The notes: generated by a model from the letters alone, not told the origin. Positions 26,805-35,778 are shown, counted from the first letter of the stretch. The stretch is DNA of 64,000 bases from Bog-159 sp035308525 (GCA_035308525.1 DATGGM010000299.1:30303-94302), one strand, 5' to 3'. A program made the numbers and translations.

Positions 26805-27551
26805 ATGACCTGTTTGCCGGCTAAGAGTCTGCTGGAGTCCTATCTGGACGATGAATTGGATGCGGCCCAAAGAGTCCAGGTTGCGGAGCATCTGGCGAGT
26901 TGCAGTTCTTGCGCCAGGGCGCATGCGCAACTTCTGGAGCTGCGCACCGGCATGCTGGCCTATGCGCCATATTATGGTGCGCCCGCTGGCCTGCGCCAGC
27001 GCATTCAAGTTTCCGTGCGCCAAGCCGACCGGCGCGCCGACCGACCAGTCACTGCATTTTGGCGCTGGATGGCGATTGCGGCCGCCATCCTGCTGGCGGT
27101 GTCGGCTGCCTGGAATATCGCCCTGTTCGGTTCGCGGACTTCCGGCGCGGATTTGATCGCGCAGGACGTTCTATCGAGCCACGTGCGCTCGCTGATGGGC
27201 CCACACCTCTTGGACGTGCCCTCATCCGACCAGCACACGGTAAAGCCGTGGTTCAATGGCAAGCTGGACTTCTCGCCGGACGTCAGAGACTTCGCGGCTC
27301 AAGGCTTTCCTTTAATTGGCGGGCGGATCGATTACGCCGGCGGCCGCCCGGTGGCGGCCCTCGTGTACCAGCGGCGTAAACACCTTATTAATGTGTTCAC
27401 GTGGCCCTCGGCGGCGGCGGGCGGCGGCCCGGAGCTTTACCGCAACGGCTATCACGTTGTCCATTGGAACACAAGCGGGATGACTTGGTGGGCCGTATCG
27501 GATCTGAACGCCGGTGAACTGCAGCAGTTTGCGCACCTATACCGGCCCTAA
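26805..27551 (+). CDS. anti-sigma factor (zinc-finger type) with membrane anchor
   Basis: 248 residues from ATG 26805, preceded by GAAGGAGG. The N-terminal zinc-finger anti-sigma motif is clear (LLESYLDDELD, then VAEHLASCSSCARAHAQ: H-x3-C-x2-C). A membrane helix at about residues 85-105 (WRWMAIAAAILLAVSAAWNI) and a periplasmic C-terminal domain follow. It would bind and silence an ECF sigma factor and release it on an envelope signal. Its cognate sigma gene directly upstream is broken, so it is now an orphan or serves another sigma such as the one at 23748. Confidence 0.85.
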   Translation: MTCLPAKSLLESYLDDELDAAQRVQVAEHLASCSSCARAHAQLLELRTGMLAYAPYYGAPAGLRQRIQVSVRQADRRADRPVTAFWRWMAIAAAILLAVSAAWNIALFGSRTSGADLIAQDVLSSHVRSLMGPHLLDVPSSDQHTVKPWFNGKLDFSPDVRDFAAQGFPLIGGRIDYAGGRPVAALVYQRRKHLINVFTWPSAAAGGGPELYRNGYHVVHWNTSGMTWWAVSDLNAGELQQFAHLYRP

Positions 27552-27923
27552 CTGCCGTATGCCCGCGTCCGCCCGAATTTCGCCTTGACCTGATGGTACC
27601 GCCTGAGGCACCCGCAGCTCACGCGAACGCTCCAGGCATGTAACATTCATGCGTATGACTGCTCGCTCGATTCGGGCGGGTGAGCGCCCGGCGCCCGGCG
27701 TGTTCGGTATCGCCCAGCGACGATTTGCCAACTGTACACTTTAGCGGAATAAATACGCGGGTTTCTAAGTGGACTAACACAGAGAACACAACTTATGATT
27801 GAGTTCTCCAAAGAGTCTCTTCCTCAGCGTGGCGCGCGCACATTCCGAATTTGCGGACCTAAACTAGTGGCAGTCACAAAGAGCGATTAATTTGACACTT
27901 CTTGAGGAGAGTTTGCGCTACAG
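27552..27923. other. intergenic stretch without a recognisable gene
   Basis: No frame with a ribosome site or motif is found. The last part (from about 27760) is AT-richer and may hold the former promoter of the receptor gene whose fragment follows. Confidence 0.35.
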
Positions 27924-28109
27924 AATTCCGGCACCGGCGACAGCCGGACTGTCGCCACCAATACGCAAGGTGTTTATCGGTTCGCTTTTGTCCCGCCAGG
28001 GACCTACAGCGTTACGATTGCAGCGCCCGGCTTCCGGAGCGCCCGGCAAACGCACTTGCAGGTTGTTGCCGGCCAGTCAACCACTGGCGCAGTACGGACC
28101 GTATGCCGG
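27924..28109 (+). pseudogene. fragment of a carboxypeptidase-regulatory-like / TonB-receptor N-terminus
   Basis: One frame gives TVATNTQGVYRFAFVPPGTY, then SVTIAAPGFRSARQTHLQVV and AGQSTTGAV. This is the beta-sandwich repeat that opens many very large acidobacterial TonB-dependent receptor-like proteins. There is no start codon with a ribosome site and no plug or barrel follows, so only about 62 codons remain. Confidence 0.65.
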
Positions 28110-28221
28110 CTCCGTGCATGGCGCCGGGCATTTGGCCGACGCCTCGAAAAGAGGGTGTTTGCGGACAGGCCGGCGGAAGGCCGGCTATCAACAGGATTAG
28201 GACGGTGAGGACCGCTTTCAT
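28102..28221 (-). pseudogene. 5' fragment of a secreted protein with a HAF-like repeat
   Basis: From ATG 28221 the frame reads a signal peptide (MKAVLTVLILLIAGLPPACP) and then FRGVGQMPGAMHGAGI, which resembles one 'HAF' repeat of secreted repeat proteins. At about 28105 it runs into the receptor fragment on the opposite strand, so the gene is cut. The frame stays open to 28012 by chance. Confidence 0.4.
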
Positions 28222-28313
28222 ATTCCTATTACCTCTGAACCAAGCATCCTGCCGTGCTGGCAGGAAGTCGCCATCAAACGGTAAAAAAAGATGTAAAACT
28301 TTGGGGCGCTGCA

Positions 28314-29657
28314 TTACACGACTTGGGCGTCGGCCTGGGCCAGGGCTTCGTCGAGCGCGGCCACTCCCTGATCAATCTCCTCGGAGGTGATAATGAGCGG
28401 CGGCGCGATCACGAAATGGCTGAGCCACGAGTTGATAGCCACGCCCTTCTTCATCATGGCGCCGGCGATCTGATCAACCAGGAGCGGCTTACCCGCCATC
28501 TTGTCGGCCTTGGTATTGAAGGGCTGCTTAGTGGTGCGGTTCTTCACCAGCTCGACGCCCCAAAAGAGGCCCAGACCGCGCACGTCGCCGACCGAGGGAT
28601 GTTTGCCGCGCAGGGCTTGCAGGCGCGCGCCCAGGTGTGCGCCCATTTCCACCGCGCGGTCGACCAAACCTAACCGCTGCATCTCGTGGATGGCGGCGAT
28701 GGCGGGCGCCAGCGTCATGGGATGGGCTTCGTAGGTGTGGCCGTGGGCGAAGAAGTGATCGTCGAAATGCGCGGCAATCTTCTGGGTGGTGGCGCACAAT
28801 CCCAGCGGCACATACGCGGAGGTGATGCCTTTGGCGGTGACCATGATATCGGGCTGCACGTCCCAGTGGTCCATGGCGAACCATTTGCCGGTGCGGCCCC
28901 AGCCGGTCATCACTTCGTCGGCGATCAGGAGCACGCCGCGGTCGTCGCAGATGCGGCGCAGGCGCGGCATGTACTCGGGCGGCGGCACCAGGACGCCGTT
29001 GGTCCCCACCACGGGCTCAACCAGCACGGCGGCCACATCGTTCTCGTTCTCGATCATGTGCTCCAGGTAATCGGCGCAGGCGATATCGCAGCCGGGATAC
29101 TGGTGCTTGATGGGACAGTTGTAACAGTTCACTTCCGGAGCGAAGATGAAGCCCTGGCCCTTGGCGCCGGGCTCGGCGGGCCAGCGGCGGGGATCTCCGG
29201 TGGCCCCGATGGACGCCATGGTGGATCCATGGTAGGAGCGGTAGCGCGCAATGATTTTGGTGCGGCCGGTGTACATGCGCGCGATCTTGAAGGCGGCTTC
29301 GTTTGCCTCCGTGCCGGATGTCGTGAAGAAGAATTTGGAGAGACCGCGCGGCAGCACCTCGAGCAGCAGACGGCTCAGATCGACGCGCACGCCGGTGGCA
29401 TAGCCGGGCGCGATGTAGGGCAGGGTGCGGGCCTGCTCCTGGATGGCGCGGATCACGGCCGGATTCTTATGGCCCAGGTTGACGCACATCAACTGGGCGG
29501 AGAAATCCAGGTAGCGCCGGCCATCGACATCGATGAAGTAGCAGCCTTCCGCATCGACTACGTGAAGCGGGCTCCAGTTTTTCTGAAAGCGCCAGGTGCC
29601 GTAATTCAGCTCACGGGTCCAGCGGACTATATCCTGCGAAGTAAGTGTTTCGGGCAT
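28314..29657 (-). CDS. class III PLP-dependent aminotransferase
   Basis: 447 residues. Fold type I class III features: SGTEANEAAFKIAR, YRSYHGSTMASIGATGD, the Asp motif LLIADEVMTGWGRTGKWFA and the PLP lysine in MVTAKGITSAYVPLG, then HTYEAHPMTLAPA. A cysteine cluster CYNCPIKHQYPGCDIACA (C-x2-C-x8-C-x3-C) is also seen in some relatives of this subgroup. Such enzymes transfer amino groups from omega-amino acids or diamines to a keto acid; the substrate cannot be told. It is downstream of the subtilase gene by five bases. Confidence 0.9.
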   Translation of the reverse strand: MPETLTSQDIVRWTRELNYGTWRFQKNWSPLHVVDAEGCYFIDVDGRRYLDFSAQLMCVNLGHKNPAVIRAIQEQARTLPYIAPGYATGVRVDLSRLLLEVLPRGLSKFFFTTSGTEANEAAFKIARMYTGRTKIIARYRSYHGSTMASIGATGDPRRWPAEPGAKGQGFIFAPEVNCYNCPIKHQYPGCDIACADYLEHMIENENDVAAVLVEPVVGTNGVLVPPPEYMPRLRRICDDRGVLLIADEVMTGWGRTGKWFAMDHWDVQPDIMVTAKGITSAYVPLGLCATTQKIAAHFDDHFFAHGHTYEAHPMTLAPAIAAIHEMQRLGLVDRAVEMGAHLGARLQALRGKHPSVGDVRGLGLFWGVELVKNRTTKQPFNTKADKMAGKPLLVDQIAGAMMKKGVAINSWLSHFVIAPPLIITSEEIDQGVAALDEALAQADAQVV

Positions 29658-29662
29658 AGAAC

Positions 29663-32077
29663 TTAGTTAGTGATAATACTGACGCTCTGAGTGAGGCCGC
29701 CGGCGGCGATGGCGAACGTGTTGGTGGCGCCGGCGGTGGGTCCTAACTGCACGTTGAGACTCCAGACGCCCGGCGAATAGGAGTCGGCCGAAATCACAGA
29801 CTGGACAGTGCCGCCGCCGGCGGATACGGTCACCGTGGGATTTAAGCTGGTGATGATGATGCCGGAAACATCCGTGATGCGGAACAGGATGTTGGCCCTG
29901 GTGTTGGGCGCGGGCGGGGTCTGCGGCGCGTCCAGGATGGTGATGTGGGCGGGATTGGACGAGGCTACGCCATACCAGTAGGGAACCCGCGCCACAGTGC
30001 CGGAATTCGTTCCTTGAATCACCAGGAAGCCTTCATATTCGCCGGCCGCCAACCCGGACGCCGGGAAGGTGAGAGTCAGGTCGAAATAGTTATCGGAATC
30101 CAGGTGCACGCTGGTGACAGCCGGCGCGGGAGCAGGCGAGTGGCCGGTGGGCGACACGGAGATCTGAAGCGTATCGCTGTTATAGCCGATATTGGACAGA
30201 CGCACCGAGCGGGACAGCGAGCCACCTGTTCCTACGCCAAAGCTGACAGATGCGGGATTGACCGCCAGTGTGGACAGCATGGCTGCGCTAAGGTTCAGCA
30301 CTCCTGCGCCGGCGCTTTGCACGGGCTGAGCCGGATCCGGGGCCGGAAAAGCCGGCGCCGCGCTGTTCACCAACAGCGACTTATACTGGATGGGCGTGAA
30401 GCCTGGGCGGGCGGCCTTCAGCACCGCGGCGGCGCCGGCCATCAGCGGCGCGGAGTAACTGGTGCCTTGCGAGACGACGTAGCCGTCCGCGCTGAACAAC
30501 TCTCCCGCTGAATTGTCGGTTTCGGCCGCGGTATAGAAGTTTTCGCCGACGGCCAGCAGGTCCGGCTTGATGGACAGGTCCACGCTAGGTCCCAGGGCGG
30601 AGAATGGCGCGATGGTGTTGGGATCGATGGAGAACGGCGCCTGCGAGAACCCCATGGTGGCCTGCACCGGGCTGGCGGCCAATTGCTTGATGGTGAGGCC
30701 GTCCTGGTTGCTCACCATTTCGGCGGGCAGGGAAGCTGTGCCGACTGTCATGACAATCGGCGCTGAACTGCAAGGGGTGGGGCTGCACGCGTAGTTATAC
30801 ACCAGCGCGGCGAGGGCGCCGGCGGTCTGCGCGTTGTTCAGCTTGTCCTGGAACAGGCACGTGCCGCGCAGAATCAAGGCGATGCTGCCTTTCAGGCTGT
30901 TGGCGGGCAGAGTGGCGCAGGCGAGGCCGCCGGGATCCAGGCTCAGGGAGATATCCACCAGCGGCGCGGTAATGGGACTCGTGGGTAGCGACTCGAATGC
31001 GGGGAGCGCGGCAAACGTACCATGGGAGCCCACGGCGAAGGAGTCCGCGAAGTACCGGTCATTATTCATGGCTCCCATGGTGATCGCGTCGGGCGCGGTG
31101 CCGGGCGATCCGATGGTGTTGGGATCGGGGCCATTATTACCGGCGGCAATGGTCACGATGACGCCCATGGATATGGCGTTTTCCAGAACGCTCACTTCGT
31201 CGTCATCGGCGATGCGCGGCGCGGGCACGCCTCCCAGACTGAGATTGATCACATCCATGCCGTCGTTGACGGCGTCTTCCACGGCGGTGTCGATGGCGCA
31301 ACTGTTGGTGGAGTCGTTCACGCCGGGCGAACCGAACACCTTGTAACTCCCGAGATAGGCGAGAGGCGCCACGCCGGTAATGGCGGCCAGGGGGCCGGTG
31401 TTCTGGACGCCGGCGGCCGCCATGGCGGTGCCTGTGCCGTGACCCTGATCGTCCTGCGCGGAATTGTCGGGGTCGGTTTGCAGGCATTGTTTGACATAGC
31501 TGCGAGCGACGATCACCTTCTGGTTGGTAAAGGCCTGGTCGCCGGAGTCAGTAACTATGGGAAAGCCGGGAGGCGCCTGGAAGCCGGTATCCTTGAAGCC
31601 GGGATGCTTGATGTCGATACCGGTATCGATCATGCCGATCTTGACACCGGCTCCCTGGGGGTACGCGCCGCCCAGGTTCCAGGCCTGGGGAACTTTGTGC
31701 AGGGGCAAGGCATGATCCAGGGCCAGGTGGTAGATCCGCTCGGGCAGCACACGCCGCACGCCGGAAACGCGCCGCAGGCGGGAAACCCGGGTGGCCGGCA
31801 TTTGCACAAACAGAACGTTGGCTACCGTATCTAGCGAGCCGATCACGCGCGCGCCGCGGCGCTCCAGACGGGCGCGCATGGTGGCCTGCCGCAGACGCAC
31901 CAGGGCGCGAGCCTGTTGTCCGGGATCGCCCAGCAGGGCGGCCCGCCGCTGGCCAGCCGGAAATGTCCGCGCGATGAACTGCGCCGCGGAATCGCCCGAC
32001 AACTCGACCACATAGCGATCAGGCAAGGCGGCCGCGCAAACAGGAATCGAGAGCAGCAGCATCCAAAGGCGTGTCAC
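29663..32077 (-). CDS. secreted subtilisin-like serine protease with PA domain
   Basis: 804 residues from GTG 32077 (AAGGA just upstream; TTG 32092 is the alternative). A signal peptide (RLWMLLLSIPVCAAALP) and a propeptide inhibitor region (to about 125) precede the S8 domain. The catalytic triad is Asp in GMIDTGID (about 151), His in GHGTGTA (about 213) and Ser in GTSYSAPLM (about 540). A protease-associated domain is inserted between His and Ser (about 330-470), and Ig-like beta domains form the C-terminus. It is an extracellular endopeptidase of the C5a-peptidase/lactocepin layout. Confidence 0.92.
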   Translation of the reverse strand: MTRLWMLLLSIPVCAAALPDRYVVELSGDSAAQFIARTFPAGQRRAALLGDPGQQARALVRLRQATMRARLERRGARVIGSLDTVANVLFVQMPATRVSRLRRVSGVRRVLPERIYHLALDHALPLHKVPQAWNLGGAYPQGAGVKIGMIDTGIDIKHPGFKDTGFQAPPGFPIVTDSGDQAFTNQKVIVARSYVKQCLQTDPDNSAQDDQGHGTGTAMAAAGVQNTGPLAAITGVAPLAYLGSYKVFGSPGVNDSTNSCAIDTAVEDAVNDGMDVINLSLGGVPAPRIADDDEVSVLENAISMGVIVTIAAGNNGPDPNTIGSPGTAPDAITMGAMNNDRYFADSFAVGSHGTFAALPAFESLPTSPITAPLVDISLSLDPGGLACATLPANSLKGSIALILRGTCLFQDKLNNAQTAGALAALVYNYACSPTPCSSAPIVMTVGTASLPAEMVSNQDGLTIKQLAASPVQATMGFSQAPFSIDPNTIAPFSALGPSVDLSIKPDLLAVGENFYTAAETDNSAGELFSADGYVVSQGTSYSAPLMAGAAAVLKAARPGFTPIQYKSLLVNSAAPAFPAPDPAQPVQSAGAGVLNLSAAMLSTLAVNPASVSFGVGTGGSLSRSVRLSNIGYNSDTLQISVSPTGHSPAPAPAVTSVHLDSDNYFDLTLTFPASGLAAGEYEGFLVIQGTNSGTVARVPYWYGVASSNPAHITILDAPQTPPAPNTRANILFRITDVSGIIITSLNPTVTVSAGGGTVQSVISADSYSPGVWSLNVQLGPTAGATNTFAIAAGGLTQSVSIITN

Positions 32078-32175
32078 TAGATCCTTCCGCAACGGATCAC
32101 CTATTGTAACTGGTGTCCGGGGGCCGGCACCGGCCCGGGCGACGGGCGGGCCGCACTACGAAACGGGGATTGGCC

Positions 32176-32181
32176 TATAAT
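32176..32181 (+). promoter_or_regulatory. -10 box of greA
   Basis: A perfect TATAAT lies six bases before the GTG at 32188, so transcription should start on or next to the start codon. No convincing -35 box is visible. Confidence 0.5.
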
Positions 32182-32187
32182 TGTCCT

Positions 32188-32664
32188 GTGGGAGCGAACG
32201 ACGCCAAAAAGAGGCTGCAGGACGAGGTGAACGCGCTCGAATACGAGCTGCGCAACGAACTGCCCAAAGAGATCCTGAAGGCCCGATTGCACGGCGACCT
32301 CAGCGAGAACGCCGAGTATCATGCGGCCAAGGACCGGCAAGGCTTCGTAAACGCCCGCCTGAACCAGTTGAAGAAGCGTCTGGCCGAGATGTCCATGGTG
32401 GACTTCTCGAAGATTCCGCACGGCAAAGTGGGATTGGGATCCACGGTGGTGGTGCTGGACACCAATAAGGACGAAGAGGTAACCTACGCCCTGGTGACCA
32501 GCGAGGAAGCCGACGCGGCAGCCGGGAAGATCTCCACCAACTCCCCGATCGGCCGCGCCTTGCTGGGCAAGGAAGTGGGAGACTCGGTGCGCGTGCAAAT
32601 ACCTGGCGGCGTGAAGGATCTGGAGATATTGAAGCTCACCACGATTCACGAGGCGGCTGACTGA
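32188..32664 (+). CDS. greA: transcription elongation factor GreA
   Basis: 158 residues from GTG 32188. The N-terminal coiled coil carries the family motif HGDLSENAEYHAAKDRQ with the acidic tip, and the C-terminal FKBP-like domain has ISTNSPIGRALLGKEVGD. GreA enters the RNA polymerase secondary channel and stimulates cleavage of backtracked RNA. The longer frame from 32113 lies upstream of the TATAAT box and is rejected. It is followed by the CDP-alcohol transferase after three bases. Confidence 0.93.
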   Translation: MGANDAKKRLQDEVNALEYELRNELPKEILKARLHGDLSENAEYHAAKDRQGFVNARLNQLKKRLAEMSMVDFSKIPHGKVGLGSTVVVLDTNKDEEVTYALVTSEEADAAAGKISTNSPIGRALLGKEVGDSVRVQIPGGVKDLEILKLTTIHEAAD

Positions 32665-32667
32665 GCC

Positions 32668-33324
32668 ATGACTTATACACGTGCCATCGGCATCGTGTTC
32701 GGCGCCGCGATCGACCGCATCGTGCGGTGGCTGGCGCTGTCGCGCATTCACCCAAATGTACTCACGTTTTTTGGGTTGGTCATCAACATCGTGGCGGCCT
32801 ATCTGTTCGCGGCAGGTAGCTTTCGATGGGCGGGGGCGGTGGTCATCGGCGCCGGGCTGTTCGATATGGTGGACGGGCGCGTGGCCCGCGAAACCAATCG
32901 TGTCACGCGTTTTGGCGGTTTTTTCGACTCAGTCCTGGACCGATATTCCGACCTGGCGCTGCTGATGGGCCTGCTGGTCTATTACGCTTCCATAAACCGG
33001 TTCTTCTATGTGGTATTGACCGCCATTGTGATGACCGGATCGGTGATGGTCAGTTACACGCGGGCGCGGTCGGAGAACACCATACCAAAGTGCAAAGTCG
33101 GCTTTCTGGAGCGGCCGGAGCGGGTGGTGCTGCTGATTCTCGGGGCGCTGACCTACCGGATGGCTCCGGTGTTGTGGGTTATCGCGGTGCTGTCGAACCT
33201 GACCGTGGCGCATCGCATGATTTACACATGGCAGGAGACCAGGCGCCTGGAAGATGCTCAATTACGGTCGGTGCCTAGCTCTCCAGAATCACGTGCGCCA
33301 TCCCCAGCTCCGCCGTATGCGTGA
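32668..33324 (+). CDS. CDP-alcohol phosphatidyltransferase family protein
   Basis: 218 residues with about six hydrophobic segments. The family signature D-x2-DG-x2-AR-x8-G-x3-D-x3-D is complete in DMVDGRVARETNRVTRFGGF followed by FDSVLDRYSD. The enzyme transfers a phosphatidyl group from CDP-diacylglycerol to an alcohol acceptor in the membrane. VGFLERPERVV recalls phosphatidylinositol-phosphate synthases, but the acceptor is not certain. The 3' end overlaps acpS, on the other strand, by 50 bases. Confidence 0.88.
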   Translation: MTYTRAIGIVFGAAIDRIVRWLALSRIHPNVLTFFGLVINIVAAYLFAAGSFRWAGAVVIGAGLFDMVDGRVARETNRVTRFGGFFDSVLDRYSDLALLMGLLVYYASINRFFYVVLTAIVMTGSVMVSYTRARSENTIPKCKVGFLERPERVVLLILGALTYRMAPVLWVIAVLSNLTVAHRMIYTWQETRRLEDAQLRSVPSSPESRAPSPAPPYA

Positions 33325-33652
33325 GCGATAGCGCGACGGACTTTACACCCAGGGCTTCGGCGAAACGCGCGGCCTGGCCGTGGAAACGCAGGGTGGGCTT
33401 GCCGGACGGCAGGTTGGCCACCTCGAAATCCCGCCAGCGAACCCCGCGGCGCCAACCAGTACCGATGGCTTTCATGCCCGCCTCTTTGGCTGCGAAGCGC
33501 GCGGCAAAGCGTTCGTAGCGATTCGCTTTTCGCTCGACGTAAGCGATTTCGGCGGGTGTGTAGATACGCTCAATGAATCGCCGCCCGTAGCGTTCGATGG
33601 CCGCGCGAATTCGCGGGACTTCGGCCAGATCGACTCCCGTTCCCACAATCAT
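33275..33652 (-). CDS. acpS: holo-[acyl-carrier-protein] synthase
   Basis: 125 residues. Signatures: IVGTGVDLAEVPRI at the N-terminus and FAARFAAKEAGMKAIGTGWR (metal-binding Asp and Glu). It transfers the 4'-phosphopantetheine arm from CoA to acyl carrier protein. Its C-terminal 50 bases overlap the end of the CDP-alcohol transferase gene. Confidence 0.95.
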   Translation of the reverse strand: MIVGTGVDLAEVPRIRAAIERYGRRFIERIYTPAEIAYVERKANRYERFAARFAAKEAGMKAIGTGWRRGVRWRDFEVANLPSGKPTLRFHGQAARFAEALGVKSVALSLTHTAELGMAHVILES

Positions 33653-33707
33653 TCACGCTCCAGCTTAGCAGGCAGCAAACAGGACCTGCGCGGCGAGCGG
33701 CCCTAGT

Positions 33708-33977
33708 CTAGCCCTTGTTCGCGGCGGCCTGCTTGCGGCGATGCTCCGCCCAGCGCTTCTTCTGCGCGGCGGCGATCCGCCTGCGCGCGGCGGCGCTCAG
33801 TTTACGCCTGGGCGCCGCGGCGCTCTTAGCGGTTGCTCCGGCGGCGGACTTGCCGGTTCCCAGTTGTGACTGGATCTCGCGAATTCTCCCCGCGATCCGC
33901 TCTCTTTCGAGCTCATACCCTACGAGCGCCATTTGCAGGGTGGCCTGGTCTGGTCCCGATGGTTTGCCTCTTGGCAT
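33708..33977 (-). CDS. small basic protein with Ala/Lys/Arg-rich tail
   Basis: 89 residues, ATG with a GAGGGAG site. A short N-terminal helix (ALVGYELERERIAGRIREIQ) is followed by an Ala-rich linker and a tail RRKLSAAARRRIAAAQKKRW. The tail is a motif common in small Acidobacteriota and Proteobacteria proteins and looks able to bind nucleic acid. Function unknown; comparison to histone-H1-like tails is only by composition. Confidence 0.7.
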   Translation of the reverse strand: MPRGKPSGPDQATLQMALVGYELERERIAGRIREIQSQLGTGKSAAGATAKSAAAPRRKLSAAARRRIAAAQKKRWAEHRRKQAAANKG

Positions 33978-34057
33978 TGGTTTCTCCCTCGCACACTATA
34001 TCATGAGTCTAATGAGATTCAACTAAGCCAGCCACATATATCTGATAGTCTGCAGTT

Positions 34058-34498
34058 ATGCGTATGGTCATCCAGCGGGTGAGACAGGCTTCGGTGGAGG
34101 TGGACGGGCAGATAAGTGGCGCTATTGGTCCGGGCTTGCTAGTGCTTCTGGGGATCGCCAAGACAGACTCCGCGCATGAGGTGGAGTACATGGTCGGAAA
34201 AGTACTAGGCATGAGGATATTTCCGGACGAGGACGGCAAAATGAATCGGAGTATTCAGGAGGCGGGCGGTGGACTCCTGGTTGTGTCTCAATTTACGTTG
34301 TACGGTGATTGCCGGAAAGGCCGCCGCCCCAGTTTCGACTTAGCCGCCAGCCCCGAGAGAGCCGCCGGCCTATACGAGTACTTCGTGACCAAGGCCCGCC
34401 AGACCGGCATACCGGTCGAGACGGGAGTCTTTCAGGCCATGATGCAGGTACATCTTGTTAACGACGGACCGGTAACCTTGATCTGCGATTCTCCCTAA
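34058..34498 (+). CDS. dtd: D-aminoacyl-tRNA deacylase
   Basis: 146 residues starting MRMVIQRVRQASVEVDG. The two active-site motifs are present: LLVVSQFTLYGD and LVNDGPVTL. It hydrolyses D-aminoacyl-tRNA and glycyl-tRNA-Ala. GATAGT at 34044-34049, a weak -10, stands nine bases from the ATG without a ribosome site. It converges on an amidohydrolase gene with a 4-base overlap. Confidence 0.94.
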   Translation: MRMVIQRVRQASVEVDGQISGAIGPGLLVLLGIAKTDSAHEVEYMVGKVLGMRIFPDEDGKMNRSIQEAGGGLLVVSQFTLYGDCRKGRRPSFDLAASPERAAGLYEYFVTKARQTGIPVETGVFQAMMQVHLVNDGPVTLICDSP

Positions 34499-35778
34499 CG
34501 GGCTAAATATTTCTCGTATAAACGGTGATGCTTATTTTCAAGGTCGACAGGCGCGCCCTTAATAAACATCTGCTTTATTTGGGTGCGAGTCTCCAGCGGG
34601 TCTCCGTCGGTAACAATCAGGTCGGCCCACTTGCCCTTTTCAATGGAGCCGAGCTCATCGCCGGCTCCCCAGATCCGGGCGGGATAGATGGTCACGGCCT
34701 TGAGAGCTTCCTCGCGAGGTAAGCCGAAGCCCACCGCGACGGCCGCTTCATAAGGCAGGTTGCGCGGGTTATTCTCCGAGCCGGGTCCGAACGAGGCAAA
34801 TGCGATTGTCACTCCGGCTTTGGATAACTCACCGGGGACGCTGAAGGGCTTGTCATAGGGATCGTCCTCCGCATCCGGTAGCCGATATGACGGAGGCAGC
34901 ACCACCGGGATGTTGTGACTCTTCAGCTCGGCGGCCACTTTCCAGCCTTCGGTGCCACGCTCGAGAATCATGTGAACCTTCTGTTTGTCGGCGAAGGCGA
35001 TTGCCTCCTTGATGACTTTCTCCTTTTCAGCGCGGATCAGCATGGGCAGCTTGCCTTCCAGCACGGGCAACATGGCCTCCATCTTCAAGTCAGTCTCAAA
35101 GTCCGGTCCGCCGGCCGACTTAGCCTGCTGGTAGCGCCGCGCCGACTCCATGAAGTCATTCAGATCACGCATCTGCTGCTCATATCTCTTTTTCGCGTCG
35201 GCGTAGGCCGAGGTTCTGCCGGGGGGACCCTCGCCGCCGCCAAAACGGCCGCCCGGAGTCTGAATGCGCGGAAACTCCAGACGCATGGCGGCGGGCGAGC
35301 GCACGGCCATATCTTCCATAGTCCAACCGCTCAGATGCATGAGGACGCTCTGGCCCGCGACGATCCCGCCGCCGGGGCTGGTAATTACGCTGGTGATGCC
35401 ATTCGCCCGAGTTACCGGTATGTGCTCGCTGGCGGGATTCACGGCGGTCGCGGCGCGAAGCTGCGGCTTGAACAGGCCGATGTCGGAGACATCGTTCATT
35501 TCGCGAACCGCCCCGATTTCCGAGAGACCGATTTCCGTGGAGGAATCGATCATTCCCGGATAAACGTGCAGGCCTTTCAATTCGATCACCCGGGCGCCCT
35601 TGGGAACGGCGAGGTGCGCGCCGACTTCGGCGATCTTGCCGTCACGCAGCAGCACGGAACCATCGGCGATGTCGGGACCGGTGACGGGATGCACGGTGGC
35701 GCCGCGCAGCAGGATGGTTTCAGGTCCGGCGGCGCGCAGACCGCCGAGAGCCAAAAGGAAAGCGAGACAGATTCTCAT
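34495..35778 (-). CDS. secreted amidohydrolase-like protein lacking the HxH motif
   Basis: 427 residues with a signal peptide (MRICLAFLLALGGLRAAGP). The beta-sandwich start and C-terminal EKGKWADLIVTDGDPLETRT show amidohydrolase/imidazolonepropionase-like architecture. After strand 1, where the metal motif should be (DxHxH), the sequence is PGMIDSSTEIGLSE, so the HxH metal ligands are absent. Later His ligands also are not obvious. It is the last gene of a three-gene operon whose middle member is intact. It may be a non-catalytic partner or use a different chemistry. Confidence 0.82.
   Translation of the reverse strand: MRICLAFLLALGGLRAAGPETILLRGATVHPVTGPDIADGSVLLRDGKIAEVGAHLAVPKGARVIELKGLHVYPGMIDSSTEIGLSEIGAVREMNDVSDIGLFKPQLRAATAVNPASEHIPVTRANGITSVITSPGGGIVAGQSVLMHLSGWTMEDMAVRSPAAMRLEFPRIQTPGGRFGGGEGPPGRTSAYADAKKRYEQQMRDLNDFMESARRYQQAKSAGGPDFETDLKMEAMLPVLEGKLPMLIRAEKEKVIKEAIAFADKQKVHMILERGTEGWKVAAELKSHNIPVVLPPSYRLPDAEDDPYDKPFSVPGELSKAGVTIAFASFGPGSENNPRNLPYEAAVAVGFGLPREEALKAVTIYPARIWGAGDELGSIEKGKWADLIVTDGDPLETRTQIKQMFIKGAPVDLENKHHRLYEKYLAR

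Noticed and set aside
29090..29155. Iron-sulfur site in the aminotransferase as a novelty
   Set aside because: The C-x2-C-x8-C-x3-C cluster also occurs in known relatives of this class III subgroup, so it is not new in itself.
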